Positions 36,101-50,382 are shown, counted from the first letter of the stretch. The stretch is 64,000 nucleotides of DNA from Casuarina equisetifolia (GCA_028551475.1 CM052359.1:19097583-19161582); one strand, 5' to 3'. The notes: generated from the letters alone by a model not told the origin. Numbers and translations are program-made.

Positions 36101-39100
36101 CTAAAAACATGTTCAGTAGTTTGCTAAACATGTATTCAATATTCTAACTTTTTTCCTTTGAACATAAAGCACTTCAAAAATTTGCCAAATATTTGGTGGA
36201 TCCCACAACTACTAATATATATATATATATATATTACTTGGAGCACCCTTCCAAGAACATTTCCAAACTTTTTGTAACATCAAAAATCTCTTCAAGCCAA
36301 AGTATGAGAAACATAAGAGCTTTTAACCAATGTAACCTTAGCACTTCATCTCACTTTGAGAAGACTTAACTGGAGCATCTACCTGCTGATCCCTTCTTCT
36401 TCTCCTGCATGTGAGTTCTGTTTTATTTTTTGAATCTGATATCCCTTGTAGTAAGCAGCAAACAAACATCTTTTTTTCTTTTAGACCAAGTTTTTGTGAC
36501 CTGTTGCATTCCACGATTGAGCATGGGAGATCATTGACGAGAAGCTATTAGCAACTTTCACTCTGTTGGAAGTACCTCATGCTTAGAATGACACACTTGC
36601 TAATAACTGCATCAATAGTCTCTCGTTTGTCACATTAGTAGTAGGTAAGTCATGGGACCAACATAACATCTAAGCAAAGATCAGGTCCATCTTTAAGTGT
36701 GAAAAATCGTCAGCATGTGGCCTAGTGCTAGTCAGTTAATGTTGTTAGATATCAGTGTTTTGTGTAAGACACAGAGATCATTAATCATCATTGCCATGTG
36801 ATGCTTTCTCAATGCATGTCAAGCAAATCTTCTATTTATATCCATGGCTTGTAGATTGGACTCCAATTCTCTTCTAATTTCATAGGTTGCAGCGATGGGC
36901 TTGGATCCAAGAAAGCACTTGGGCAAAGATATAGGGTTCTTGAATTCCCATCTACATAAGTTGAAAGAGTATGTCAAAAAAATTTCTTTTTCAGTTTCTT
37001 TTTCATTAGCCTTGTTTAGGGCAGATTGTCTATGATTAATCTCCTAAGCTTGTAAACTAAACTATTGGTGGTGTTTTCATTCTGCCATCATTTTGCAGGT
37101 TGTATGGGATCAATGTATGCGGTGAAGGAGGAGAATATGAAACATTGACTCTTGATTGCCCACTTTTTCTTGTAAGTTCATGCCTAGCCTCTCTTTGGTT
37201 TAAGAATTTTGATTTTGTCATCTACCGTATTTTGCCTTTTGAAAGACACTACCCCCAATGCTCACGCAGGGTTATATGGTTGTCATGAATTAGCTGGAGT
37301 TCTCCAACTATCTTTTGAACATAGTTACTCTTGTTCCTTCATTAGGCTTTATGTCTGTTACTGGCCCATGATCTCAGATTTGCCAAGAAAAATGTTTTCT
37401 GCAGATGTTGTTCTGCTCTTGTAATTTTGGTACTATCAAGGTTATTTGTTTTATTACAGCCATTGTGCTATGACTTTATTCACGACCGTATACCATTATG
37501 AATTGACAGAATGCCAGAATTGTGCTTGATCAATTTAAAATTATAATGCACTCTTCTGAGGTCCTAGCTCCAGTCGGAATTCTTCATCCCTTGGACTTTC
37601 ATCTAGAGAATAAGGTAGAGTCTTGCTGTCCAAGTGACATGGACAAAGCCTCTAAGGAGAAGGTGGGTTTTGTATTTGAAGTAAAAGAAGACTGTCCATA
37701 TAACAGCGAAGCCACATGCCAGTCTGCTGCTGAAGCTACCAAATTAGATGAAATTGCAGGACATAGACTCCACATCTCTAGCGCAAAAAATCATGCTACA
37801 TTTTCCATTTGTTGCTGGGTACAAGATTCTTGCGAAACTTCAGCAGGTAGATTACGGATTGATGATTTTGCAGTAGTTATCCCCTGTCATTGTACCACTA
37901 CCCCCATAACCATTGCATCTTTCCTTTTCTTTCAGTTCATATTGTTGCTAGGTTTAATTGTTCTTAACTGTTTTCATTTTTTAGGTTTGCAAGAGGATTT
38001 GCAGGCTGTTTTAAAAAAGATTGAACTAAAGCTGCTAGGATGTGGTTTTGGTTGGGAGAATGTCCTATATATTCATTTATATATTGATGATATGAATAAG
38101 TTTAGTATAGCAAATGAGACATATGTGAGATATATAACCCAAGAGAAGTGCCCTTTTGGAGTTCCATCCCGCAGTACCATTGAACTACCACTGCTGCAAG
38201 TGGGTTTAGGAAGTGCATATATTGAAGTTTTAGTGGCAAATGACCAGAGTAAAAGGGTTCTGCATGTTCAAAGTATTTCCTGCTGGGCACCTAGTTGCAT
38301 TGGACCATATAGTCAGGTAAGTTATATGCAATTTTTTATTTTTCGTTTGCGAATTGTTCATCAGCAATAATTAATTCTCCTGTAAGGTAGGTTCAGTCTG
38401 CCCATTAATTCCTTTGAACTTCTCTTGCATTATATATTTGGGTGGTTGGTTGATTGACGCCTAGAACAAGGAGATCGCTTTGTTTTAGTTCAATTTCATA
38501 TAATTTGAGTCAAGAGGATTACTATAATCTGTAGGTTTTTAGAGGAGCTATGGTGTTGGTCCATTGTATCATATTAGGGGTTGTACTGTTGTTGATTTAT
38601 TTGGTTCATTAACCAGAATTCACAGTTAGTAAATAACCGCAGTTTGACTGGATTACATGAAATTTATTGCTTTTAATCTAATGGAAACCCAGTTTAGCCT
38701 GGTTTTAGTAAAAATGCTACTAAGGTTGTTCAAATACAATCCTTATAAAAAATGTGATGTGGAGGAATAGGCATGATGCCTGGATCTGTCTTCTTATGTG
38801 CTCTTAAATTTTCAGTCAGTTCATTCAGCATTCAAACATCACAATCTTGCTTGATTTCTTTCACTTATAACCCTAAAATCCTGAAGATAGAAACCCTAGT
38901 ACAAACCACCTATATAAGTGTCCAAATCCACAGATTAACATGTGCTACACTTGCTGGGCGATACTGTTCACCACCATGACCCACTGATTTTCTTCTATTT
39001 TGAGCTGCTAAACGTACCCATCTCGTTGCTTTGATATTAAATCTTATCCATATTTATTTTTCTTGTTTTTTTCCATTTGACTAAAAATTGTAACCCCGGC

Positions 39101-42100
39101 AATTATTGTGTCCCTCAAATACCTGCCATCTAGAAATCTTTTCACAAACGGAAATATATTACCAGTCACTTCTAGCCTTTAATATTTGGGAATTTCAAGT
39201 CCTAATCCACCTTTGTGGCCATAGAGCCACTACCACATATATCTTTCTCCTTTTCACTGATACTGCTTTCTTAAGTGAATTGTTATTGCACTCCCTTTTC
39301 CAATGTCAGTTAGATACTGAGTGAGATCCTACACACCAATAACAATACAGCACGTAGAGTTGAAGTTACTCTTTAAGAAAAGAAGTTCATGATCTTGTTA
39401 AGAGTGATTTGATAAGATGGTTAGTTTTCAGTGAAGTGATTTTTTATAGTGTGATTAGGAAAATTGGATTATAAAGTGTAGAGGAGCTACATGTGAACAT
39501 GTGGGATATTGGTCAAATTAATTGTGCATTGGGGTATGAGTATCCAATGGAATCTATTGGTGCAATTTTCCGATATCCAAGAAGTTACTGAGGCAGCTGT
39601 TATGTGGAAAATAATCAGCAGGGTCCTCAGGTATGACCGTAAATGAAATGCAATTTGGTAACCTAAACAGACAACTAAAACTTTCATCACTGCAAGGGGA
39701 AAGGCCTGAACAGCTTGCTGTAAAGGTAGAACAGAAACAATAATTAGCAGAAAAGCTTAAACAGAATGTACAAATGCCTATTCGCAATGCAGGTGAGCTG
39801 AAACAGCAAGCTGGATGTTAAAGGAAGTAGTTTTTAAACAAGTGAGGTCTAGAGTTTTTTGACAAAGGGAGGTTTTAAGATGGAGATGAAAAAGAAAATG
39901 GTCATGAACATCATTAAGTAAGAAATAAACTGCCAAATCAGCGGCTGGGCAGCTCATAGAAGTTCCTAGAGTTAGATCTAAGTTGCTTGGCTCCTGTCGG
40001 TTTTCCTCAAAAAAATTTCCAAAGCCCTTACCATCAAGCATGTTTACTGAACTGATTTAGCAGAGATATTAACTATCACATAGGCATGGTGTTTGGAAAA
40101 CGCAGTATGCTGATCCAACCTGCTCTTTCTAGTCCAAGCTAAGCCTTGGTAGTAGGAGAGATTTTTTCAATTTTTGTCTCATGTCAGGTCAGAAGTGAGT
40201 TAGTGATTTTTGGCCATCCTGTTCCAACTCAATGCAGTATATTTGACCTTCTTGTTGATTGGATCTAGCAGTATGTCACCTTTAATTTTGGCATTGTTGG
40301 TGTCTGTATCATATCTTCAACATCGTTGATGTTGCTCTCCTCACCTTCATCATGCATGGTCTCAAACTTGTGCATAGAGTCCAGGACAAACTCTTGACAT
40401 TCTTTGGTTTCATTTGTACACTGTCAAATGTTTCTCTCCATTATTCATGGCCTGAACAGAAAACGACAAATCCATAAAGCAAATGTGTGACAAGACTTGT
40501 AAAGTTTGGATTTTGGCGTTGCCTTTGCTCACAAACCCTTTTGTGGGCAGACGAGCTCTGGATATGATTTCTGTCCCAATTGGATTGGTGTTCACACTTA
40601 TCAATATCTAGCAGAAAGCAAGCCAGGTTGTTTGAAGAGGCCAAAAGATGTCTTAAAAGTCATTCTCTAAAATTCCATTAAAATCTAATAAAATCTGTTG
40701 CTTTCGGTCCAATGTTTTAGTTTTGAACCCAAAATCTAATTAAGTAAAACTACATTCAAACCCTTTGTTTCATTTCCTAAATTAAACTTTTCTTTCTGAT
40801 GTTAACCTCCAGATTTGGAAGCCCTATCCCTAAACCTAATTTCCTAATCCAGGACGTTCCCATTTAGATTTGCATTCATAAACCCCTAACTTTCCTAAAA
40901 CGATACTTAACCCCTATTACTATTTGTATGTCTCATTGTGTGTTAAACATCCACTTACACTAGTTTGGGGTGCTATAGGTAGCGTATGGGAAGTGAGGAG
41001 TACGAGGGATGTATTGAGGTACACCTTTCAAAGGAATATATCAAAAATCTTGGCTGTGACACAACAGTTGATTCATTTTCCAGATATAAAAGTAGTTAAT
41101 TCGTCTGTTGATAGTAATCATTCACTGAAGTTTTGCAATAACAAGTCCCTTTCTTTTTCTTTTATACTATTATCTTTTCCACCAGATAACAGTTTTAGTT
41201 TCTCAAGAGATTCTTTTTCTTTTAAGGAGAGGTTTAAATCATTTGGCATCTAGGCTAGTTGGAGGTTGGGAGTGTGATCTTTTATAGGAGGTTCCTGCCA
41301 TTAGGCTTCTGACACCTGCCTTCTGTGTTGTTACCATTTGAATCTTTGTCAAATTGCTCTTTGATGTGTACAAATGATCTTATTCTTGTAGAATACATGA
41401 ACTAGAAAGCTAGTTTCTGACACAATATCAAAAGAATCCAACCCAAAAGCATAAGCTAGGGGGCAGAGAGGCTGAATTATTTGACCATCCTATGGTGTAT
41501 TCAATTTGACAATCATTGTGAATTTTCCAGTTTGTTGTTTGATTCCAGTACTCAATTAATGTGTGATTTTCTAACAACAGTGTATTCCATCTAATGCCCA
41601 AGGGGTAGAGTTTCTTTGTGCTTTGGAGTGTCAAAGATTAAGTTTCCAAGCTTCTGTTTAAGAGGTGGCAGTGGTATTGATTTTGGCAGTACTTTCTTTT
41701 GAATGAGATTGTCTATTGCTAGGATAGGAACAAAAATCTGCACCTGGATATCAATGACTATGTTAATGAATACACTCTTCAAAATTTCGTATTACCCCAA
41801 GCATGACACTTGTGCAGCCTTTTGTTCTTCACATATTTTAACTCTTGGTTGGTCAATTTTTAACTTTTCTTTCAGGCAACTTTGCATCGGGAGATACTTT
41901 ACATGGCTGGGCAGCTGGGGCTTGACCCTCCAACAATGACTCTTTGCAGTGGAGGTGCCACTGCTCAGCTGGAGCAAGCACTGAGAAACAGTGAAGCAGT
42001 GGCAAACTGCTTTAACTGTTCAATATCTACCTCTGCCCTTCTCTTTGTTGTTTATTGTTCAGCATATGTGCCATCATCTGAAAGGCATAAAATTCAGGAC

Positions 42101-45100
42101 ACGCAGGACTCTTTCCTTCAGAAAATAAGGCTCATTCAATCAGAAAAAGGAAGCACTAATGAAGTTGCAGATCCTATCTTTCTTTATGTCCTGGTGCCTG
42201 ATCTGCCAAAGAGGTAGTTAATCTATATGGTCCTAGCAGTTTTTTGGAAGGCACAGATGCATGTGGATATGTGCTACCTATACATTTATCAAATGACAGT
42301 TATCAGAAGGATGAGGGTGTATTGAGGTTACCATAATAGATTTTTTTTCCCCAGTGCACAAGTATATCTTTATTCGATACTAAAGAAAATTCATACTTAG
42401 TCTTTATATCTGTTACTTCTATCCATAAGGCATCCGGTATGTTCAAAAGTTTGAAGTATTTTCAAATATCAGATGGATTTTATGCAATAAGAATACGGGA
42501 AATTGTTTATCTGATTCTGAATAGGGTTCCCTTTTAGTGATGCACACATGGCATTGTTGTTTGACTTTTCCATATTCTCTATAGGGAATTTGAGGGAATC
42601 TATATGTTTCTTACCTTGGTTGATGTCATTTCCCCCGTGGTCTTGAGGATTCCTGTATGGTCAGTGCATGTACATAAAAAAAATTTGAGATGTTATTCTA
42701 GAACTCAAATGACTTCAATGGACCTTAAGTCGATCACAGCTTCAGAAAGTTAGATTTTATCAAATTTAATTAAAATCTAACTGGCAATTCATTATAGTGA
42801 AACTACTATTTCTTGAAAATGTAGGGGGACCAACTTCTATAAAGCCAAATAAAAAATTGTTCATCAGAAGGTTAAACCATAAGCATAGGTAATACTTGTG
42901 TGGTTTTAGGCCTCCTTGATATGAAGGCCTTACAATGAATGGGTAAGTTACGAGTTTCAGTGGGCTGCCTGAAAAATTCTAACATTGGTTGGGTGGTTAA
43001 TATTATATCTGGAGGTCCTTTGTGTTAAAAATCTTGTCTCCATGAGTTTAATGGTTAAAACTGGGTGTATCTAATAGTCTGCATTTATTCTGAACATGGT
43101 TCTTGCTATTTGGATAAAATGGTCTTTCTGGAGCTTGACGTATTAGTTTGTGGTTTGTTGAGGTATTACAGTCTTGGTACATTGATGTGGTCTGTTTAAT
43201 AGGGAACCGAGTTTGTGATCTTCTGTTCATGGAAGTTAAGATCATACTCAAATGTTCCTAACATGCGACTTTCCATATTTATGGTATTTATCTTTGGCAG
43301 TTGTGCAAGATCGAATCAATTTGACATAATACGTTGGTTGTAATCCAGCATTCATGAATTGTTGACTGTTAAAGCAACCAAGGAAACCAGTGTGGCCTAC
43401 CACTATGTTTTGGCTGGGCAACAAGAGCTAAAATAGTACAAAACCAGTTAATGTCGGAGTGCTATCTTTTTTTTTTTTTTTTTCCTTTTTATATAATCCG
43501 TCTTTCCCCAGGCAAGAGCTGCTAAATGTTTGTTCGGTAATTAAGCTTGTGGCAAGGAATAAATAATTTTTTGTAATCAATTATTCAGCAAGTTTGCTGG
43601 CAAGACAAACAAGTTACTTCAAATTGTAACATTATTGTTAGCCTTTTATGATTATTAGTGCAGTTTATGTCATGGCTTAGGTGCCTCCTCACTTCAAAGT
43701 TGTCTCCGTTAATTAAGATCTATGTATTGGATGTTGGTACTTTGCGGTGGAAGTTATTGACAGACACAATGAGTGAATAGATTGATTTTCAGGTCTTCAT
43801 AAGTCTTCTTCAAGTAGCATTTGCTAGTGATTTTTTGTAAGCCAACAGCATGGGTGGTAAATCCTCATTCTCTATATTAGAGACTTGGTTTGAAAGCTAT
43901 TTGATGGAACTAACTATAAACTACCAAAAGCGGGAAGGGAATTTTATCCTTTTTTTGGGTGGGTGGGTTGGGGGGGGGGGGTGTTTTGCGCGCCAGGGTT
44001 TTGAAAAATCTCATGTAAGATGTGTTAGAATACCTAAAGGTTCTGTTAGCACCTAAACGCACTTGCTAATATTTATTCTTCATTCTAAAAGCTTAAGTTC
44101 ATAAGAAAATATGAATCTAATTATCTAATTAATATTTTAGTTTTTTTTCTTTTCTATATATAGGTTCAAATTTTTCTTCAAGTGAGATATAGCATGTGAA
44201 AATATTTACAGTTTGATCTTTTGGACAAAGTTTCGATCCAAATTACTTCTTTGATATCATGTTAAATTATTAGATGTTCTACAAATTTAAACTAGTCAGA
44301 AAGAGTGAGTTTAATTGTTCATCCACAAATTCTAACAGTCTGGTACCTTATATCTTGTGCTTAGAAGGTTCTTGTATAGATAAAGCATTATGCGTGATGG
44401 TAAATTATGCGTGAAAGATTGCAATCGATTTTCTTATGTTTTCTGTAATTTGGAGTAACACTTGCAATAGGTTAGATATTGCAAGTGGTATTAGGAGATA
44501 ATTCAATTAGGATAACTTCTTTTTGTTTTTGTTATTGCAGGGCACTTGTAGAAGTAAAACCCATTCTTTATGTCCCAGAGGATGCAGATGTCCCGGAGGA
44601 TGAAGATGTGACAACTGGAACTGTGCAAGACCTAAACCTTTCTTGGGAGAAGATGCCGAGTTATTGGGGTTTTCAGTACACACACTGGCATGATTCTTGC
44701 CTCAAGAAGTGTGTTGTTCATGGAAAGATCTGTGCAATTATTTTGTGTATCACAAATGAAGTTGTCATGAAGATATGTTCAGAATCTGTTGGTGGTGATC
44801 AGGAAAGCAGGGATAATCAAAATTCAATCCAAGAGGGGCAAATGGAAAGAGTGTTAAGATTTTGCATTTATCTTCTTGATAAAGTTACTATGCAGAACAA
44901 TTTCTCTTGGGAAGACATAGAGGTCAGTTTTTATGCTGAAGCCCAAATCTTCCATTTAGAAGTTCTTATTCTCTAAAAAATCATGTGTAGCACTAATTAA
45001 GTTTAGTACATGTTTTTTTGATAACTTTTTGCAAGTTCACTTTAGATTTCTGGTTTTTAGGACTTCACTATGTCATAAAGTTGGTATTGTAATAGAAATG

Positions 45101-46741
45101 GGTAAGGTCAGAAGACTTTGCATGTTCATCACATGTCCAATACGATACCAATGAGGAATGTGGTTGCATAAAAAGTAATCGTCATATATGTTGCCCAACC
45201 CCAAATTTTCTAGTGTTACAGAGCTTCAATGGAATGCAGTTAGATTTAGTGACTGATTGATCCCAGATTTCTATAGCTCATTTTATAATTGAGCATCCCG
45301 CTTGCAGATTAGATGTTGAAAAGTATGTCTACCCTGAAAGTGTCCTATTTGTTTTAACCTGATTTTCATATATATGACATTTAGAAAAAACATCCCCTGG
45401 GGACCATACACATGTATGGCCAGAAACCTCTTATTATCTGACTATATGTAATGCACTCTTCTGCTACTGTGATGTTGAAATTTCTACCTAAAATTGAATG
45501 TTCTGATGAATCTAAATACATAGAATTCTGAAGACTCAAATGTTGGCTTCAGTGCCAAAATGATGCTTTTGGTCTAGAATAAGTTAAATCCAAATCTTGC
45601 CAAGTAGCAGAAATGTTAGAACTTCAAATGTTTGAAGTTGAAGTGATCCCTACAAAAGATTTTAATGCAAAAATGTTGTTATGATTTCAATATTTCCTTC
45701 TACCTGAACCAACATTAGTGATTGCAGGAAATTGCCCACTGAACCAAACAAAATGTTGAATAGGCAACTGAACTGCACTAACACCAATGTAAATTGGTTG
45801 GTTTGGACTGAGCTTGGTGTTGCTTGGTTCATTTGATTCCACTGATTTTCAGTCTGCAATGTGCGGTATTGACTTGCCCTTTTTGTGTTACAAACTTTTG
45901 CATCAGCTTGAACTTTATGGTTTCAATAATTTGGCCTGTCGGGGACAGAGGGTTAATACTGAGAACTGAGCATTAATGGCTAGAGTGCAGAAAAGGTTGA
46001 GTAGCTAATTGGCTAAGGGCAAGACTTAAGGGGTGACCTATGAGGGATAACAAGAGAGGTCGGGAGAACAGAGGAGAGAATTTGTCTAAACTGCTTGGTT
46101 CAAAGACCAAATTAATTGGAATTATGTGCTGTTGGCTGGGTTGAACCTTGTTAGTTCAGAGCAGGAATGAAGAGAAACCCCCTGATGGCAGGTCGTTTTG
46201 GTTGGTAGAGTGTAGTCAGATCCAGTATTTGGACTCAGAGCTCGCTTATAATTAGATGTGATTTGCTTTCTCCTTCATTTACTAACCGAGTGGCTCTCTG
46301 GTTGAATAGAAGTGACCCAGAAGCGTCATAGGATTCTAATATGAACGGCTGTCCCGTAAATATGTTTCATTCTTAGTTTATATGGTGCTAGGTTTTCTTT
46401 TCTAGGTGGTTGTCAACTGAGTTTTTGATTTATCAGGTTTTCTTTTTTTGTTTTTGACATTATAATTATATATGTGATCCTGTTGTCAATACCATTGGAG
46501 TGACCTAGTGTGCTTTCCTTTTCAGAATTTGAGGTTCTACTTACCAATAAGCCTTGGCGTGCCTCTGGAGGCACTGTCCCTCATGTTAAACAATACATTC
46601 AGAGAATTGGCTGAAATGGGTCAGAGAGTTAAAATCAGGGAAGCACCGGTCTTTAACCTTGTTCCTGTGCTAGGCGCTGGGAGGTCTGCCACTTGTATGG
46701 ATGATATAATAACCTGTGAACTATTTGCCCGGAAATTGTGA
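30161..46741 (+). CDS. DPH6: diphthine-ammonia ligase (DPH6) fused to RidA/YjgF domains, 749 aa, 12 exons
   Basis: Exons: 30161-30238, 30878-30949, 32028-32107, 34732-34957, 35046-35078, 36886-36968, 37099-37171, 37510-37846, 37985-38316, 41876-42213, 44541-44922, 46526-46741; total 2250 nt. All introns are GT-AG except 32108-34731, which needs a GC donor (AG|GCAAGT). The first ~220 residues are the ATP-dependent amidotransferase domain: PP-loop SGGKDS at 8-13 and the signature CGEGGEYET at 198-206. It catalyses the last step of diphthamide formation on elongation factor 2 (amidation of diphthine) in the cytosol. A linker (about 220-285) leads to two RidA/YjgF-like domains (about 290-415 and 425-550; the second starts at IGPYSQA), then a C-terminal region of ~200 residues. 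This is the long form seen in plants and fungi; it closely recalls Arabidopsis At3g04480 (recollection). The start gives MNVVALVSGGKDS, as expected. Confidence 0.95.
36215..36235. repeat. (AT)n microsatellite in a DPH6 intron
   Basis: About ten AT units lie within the intron between DPH6 exons 5 and 6 (35079-36885). A further A-rich, (ATAAT)-like stretch lies nearby at about 35960-36012. Confidence 0.85.
38317..41875 (+). other. longest DPH6 intron (3.56 kb), no gene recognised inside
   Basis: This intron lies between the two RidA-like domain exons. It contains several small frames on both strands (for example minus-strand frames around 39554-39787 and 40441-40644), none resembling a known protein. 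An old transposon insertion could explain its size, but I saw no terminal repeats, polyprotein motifs or target duplications. The donor is at 38317 (CAG|GTAAGT, consensus) and the acceptor ends at 41875 (TTTCAG). Confidence 0.6.
43962..43981. repeat. poly-G run
   Basis: A G-rich tract (GGGTGGGTGGG, then TT and a run of about 12 G) lies in the DPH6 intron 42214-44540. It meets the pattern for a possible G-quadruplex on the plus strand. Homopolymers of this length are also prone to assembly error. Confidence 0.75.
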
Positions 46742-49700
46742 AATCAATATTTTATTTTATTCTTTTATGTTTTCATCTTTCTCTTCTGTTACCAATTCAT
46801 GAGGAGCCTGGAGGTTGGAGATAGCACACAGAAGAGGAAGGGGCTACAACTTCTGTTGAAATTCATCATCCCCTACCTCCGGTGTGGTTCCATCCTGTGT
46901 AATGTAAGTTCCTATAGCGTATGGAATGACTTTAGTTATGAATCATTCGTTAATTATAAATCATCGCACGATGAATTTTGGACTCTTTCTGTTTGTGTTT
47001 GGAGATTTTGTAGCTCTACTTTAAAAAAGTAGGGAATCCAGTGTAGTATTCTCTAATTATTTGGCCATGCAGGTCGGACAGATTCCTCGTATCTAAACGC
47101 CAATGGAGAATTCCCATGTGTGGTGCACCTGCATTGGGAACATACTTTATCTTGTTTTGAAATGGCGGCTGGTCTTTCTTTCTGTTTTTTTATATTAAGG
47201 AAAGTCTTCCACAACTATTCCGTAAGGTAGTGATGGAGTCAGTATGGTTTAAAAGTTTTTTTTTTTTGTTCAATGGCTATAAATGAATAGTAAAAGCAAT
47301 GAACGATGCAATAAATTTCATGAATATCTAGTGTTGGGAGTTGGTAAACCTACCTCTCCATTGTGAAAATACCATTTAGTAACAAATAGGTTCTTAAGGT
47401 CAAACACGTGGTGGATCGTCTACTAGTCCTATGACGAAAGGATACACCCAAGAAAGAGGCAATAGGCCATGAAGAGGGAATGGTCAATTGTTCCCATCCT
47501 CTATAATTAATTTGGGTTTGAAATTGTATGAAATGGATATTGAATTAAGACTTTATCAAACCATTGATTTAAGGCTAAAGCGTTTAGTCAAAGGTACCTT
47601 GGAAACTGTATAACAATTTTTTTAAATGGGTATCCATATTATAAAGAAAGAGCAATGTCTATCAAAGAAGTTTCATCATTCTTATTGTCGGTGGGAAATG
47701 ATAAGGAGACCATTGCTACAACCAAAAAGTAACCATTTTAAGATAAAAAGAACATAGGTGAGGTAAATTACGTTTTAGGAGTTAACATCCTTAGGGAAAA
47801 TAAAAAATAAAAAGAACTTCCAGATTTTCCTTAACAAGCATATTATAAGACGGTTTGGATTAAGTTTATTCAAATATATGATTGGAAATTTGTTAGGCTT
47901 TTATTGCTAAAAGCAAGACTTAATCAACAAGACATGTCTAGAGACTCAAGATCAAATGGAAAAACAAGACTTCGAGTTTACTACGATAAAATAGTAACAA
48001 GAAAGTTGACTTGTTACGTACTTGTTATGGCTTTGAGACTGGGACTAGGTTGTGAGGCGTAAGGACTCAACCACCACTGCGAAAACCTCATTTCTGCCTA
48101 TGACTAACTCAGGGAGAGGAAAAGATACCAAAGAGTCAAGTTCCTTCAAGAAGAAGACCTCAAAGGGGACTTTCATTCAGATTTCAAAAAGTGAATTTTA
48201 CAAAGTTCTTTCCCTTGCTCAATGCTTCCCCCACATTCCTCCTTGATTCCAGTTACTTAAAAGACATCTAGGAACGACACTTTGTTCCTAAACTCAGGCA
48301 TATAACAACTATCCAAAAAGGTCTACTTTACAATATGGTCTAGGTCTACCCCACAAGAGCCAGAGGCAAATCCTGATTATTCTTTGTATATTTGTTGTGT
48401 GCATATCCCACAAAAGTTTTCCTGCAAATGAAGAGAAATAGCTCCAACAAACTTGAAGTGCCTTGAACCATAAGAAACACGCTAGGCTTGAAATGCCCTG
48501 TATTTTTCAATGGACTGAAAAATAAGACTTTAGGGTTTAGACTCAAATAATAATCAATGATTAGTCCATCCCTAGCTTAACCAAACTTAAATTGGCTCAG
48601 CACAACCAACACTTCGTATTTAGTGATAAAATTTTAATGGAGAAAAGTCACTTACACATCATCATCTTGATGACTTCAACCTACTCGTTTGATACCCTTC
48701 TCAACAGGTGACAAAAGGAAAAAGGATAGTTTTTGCTGTCACCCTGCAATCTTGTCAAGAGGATGGCTGAAATGCCATTGTATTTAATTTATCTTTGACC
48801 GGATCAGACTATAAGAAAAAGGAAACGTGCTTCTGTAGATTTATATGCAACTTTGGCCATCAATGCAGCTAATGGTTGTTATATGTAACTTTCATAAGAT
48901 CAATTGTTAGTTTTTTGGTGAAAATTAGTCTACAAAATGATGTTATTTTCGTTGCAAGACACTCTCAAAACTGTTTTATAAGCGTAGGAGTATTCATATA
49001 ATTCTTATGTAAAAATAATAGTTTGGGTTTTTTTATTTTTTATTTTTATTTTATCCTTAAGTGAGAGAACACCATTTTGATTTGGGTTTCAACACCAAAT
49101 TGGAGAAATCAACATTAAGTGTTTTTTTTTTTTTTATCCATAGTGACAGCTAGTTTTGTACCTTTATATATATGCAATTGGCTTCAAAAATATGATAAGG
49201 TGAAGCGAAAAACAAAAAGGTTGTGGGTTTTGTGAGCCACAGACACATGGGCAAGGGGGGGCAAGGGGACCAATGACAGGCAACAAGGCAATGGATGTGC
49301 AAGGCGAGGAACCACAAAGGCAAAAAGGGTCAGACTTTTAACCTTTTCGCTTATACCCAATTGCAGTGACATCATATAGGACTCTCGAACGGTCCACAAC
49401 AGTGCAGAAAGGGAGGATTTTATTTTTTTAAAAGAAAAAAGGACAAAAGGCACGAACAAAGAACATGCAGCATTCACTTGAACCACTAGAATTCAAGGCA
49501 CTCTTTTCCCAGAATTCCATAGTCTCGTGGTTGTCACTATGTAAGTCCCATATTTTATATTTGACAAAATTTCTATGTTTATTATCAATTGATTTTGAGA
49601 TAAATCCTTACGTGAAATCTAAGCCTTGTGAACCTAATGTATTCTTTTTGCCTTTTCAATTATGCATTTGAAAATACAAAGGAAATAATAGAAATCCTTT

Positions 49701-50382
49701 TTGGTTTTTGAAAAACCATTTACTGAGCTTGTTTTTATGAACAACTTGTTGTGTTAGAAAATTAGATTTTTGCATGAAACATGCAAGGCAGGATGAGTGT
49801 TATCTCAATAATGCCACTTTATTGCTATCCTAACAATTATGCTTTGCATCTTATCTCAAACATGAAAGCGGAATGAGAACATTAAACATAAAAAGAAATC
49901 AAATTTGGCCAACATGTTATTTATAATTTCTATCTAGTTTTTTCCTATGAGAACTCAAAAAATTTAAGGAAAAATATGAATAACCGAGATACAAATATTA
50001 CTTTTTGTAACAAAAAATTGTCTACTACAAGCACACCCTTCCTAGCATGCTATTGGGATTAAGGGGGCACACAACCTGCTGCTTCAATACTAATTGTTAG
50101 GACCATCACACATTACCACTAGAGCAAATGCTTAAGTTGTTAACTAGAGTACATATCCTATTTTTTTATAACTTCATCCTAAAATATCAACAATTTGTTG
50201 GCATATGTTTTACTTTGGAATAGACCTATCTTGCCTCTACCCATGGGTCACTTGGGTCAAACTCTACTCGGGGCCTTCACCTTTGCAACTATTTGTTAGC
50301 ACCTTATATGTAGAAATGTTTTTTTTTTCTCCCCTTAAAAGTTAATTTTAAATGAGAATGTGTGGTCCTACTTTATCAAAAA

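Noticed and set aside
41400-41780. Sequence in the DPH6 intron resembling a decayed LTR-retrotransposon edge (a GATATTGTGTCAGA-like stretch on the minus strand)
   Set aside because: No second LTR, primer-binding site, polypurine tract or polyprotein motif could be found; too weak to annotate.
48052-48546. Small frames on both strands in the DPH6-ankyrin intergenic region
   Set aside because: They are 64-66 codons, Ser/Lys-rich, without motif or splice context; no basis for a gene call.
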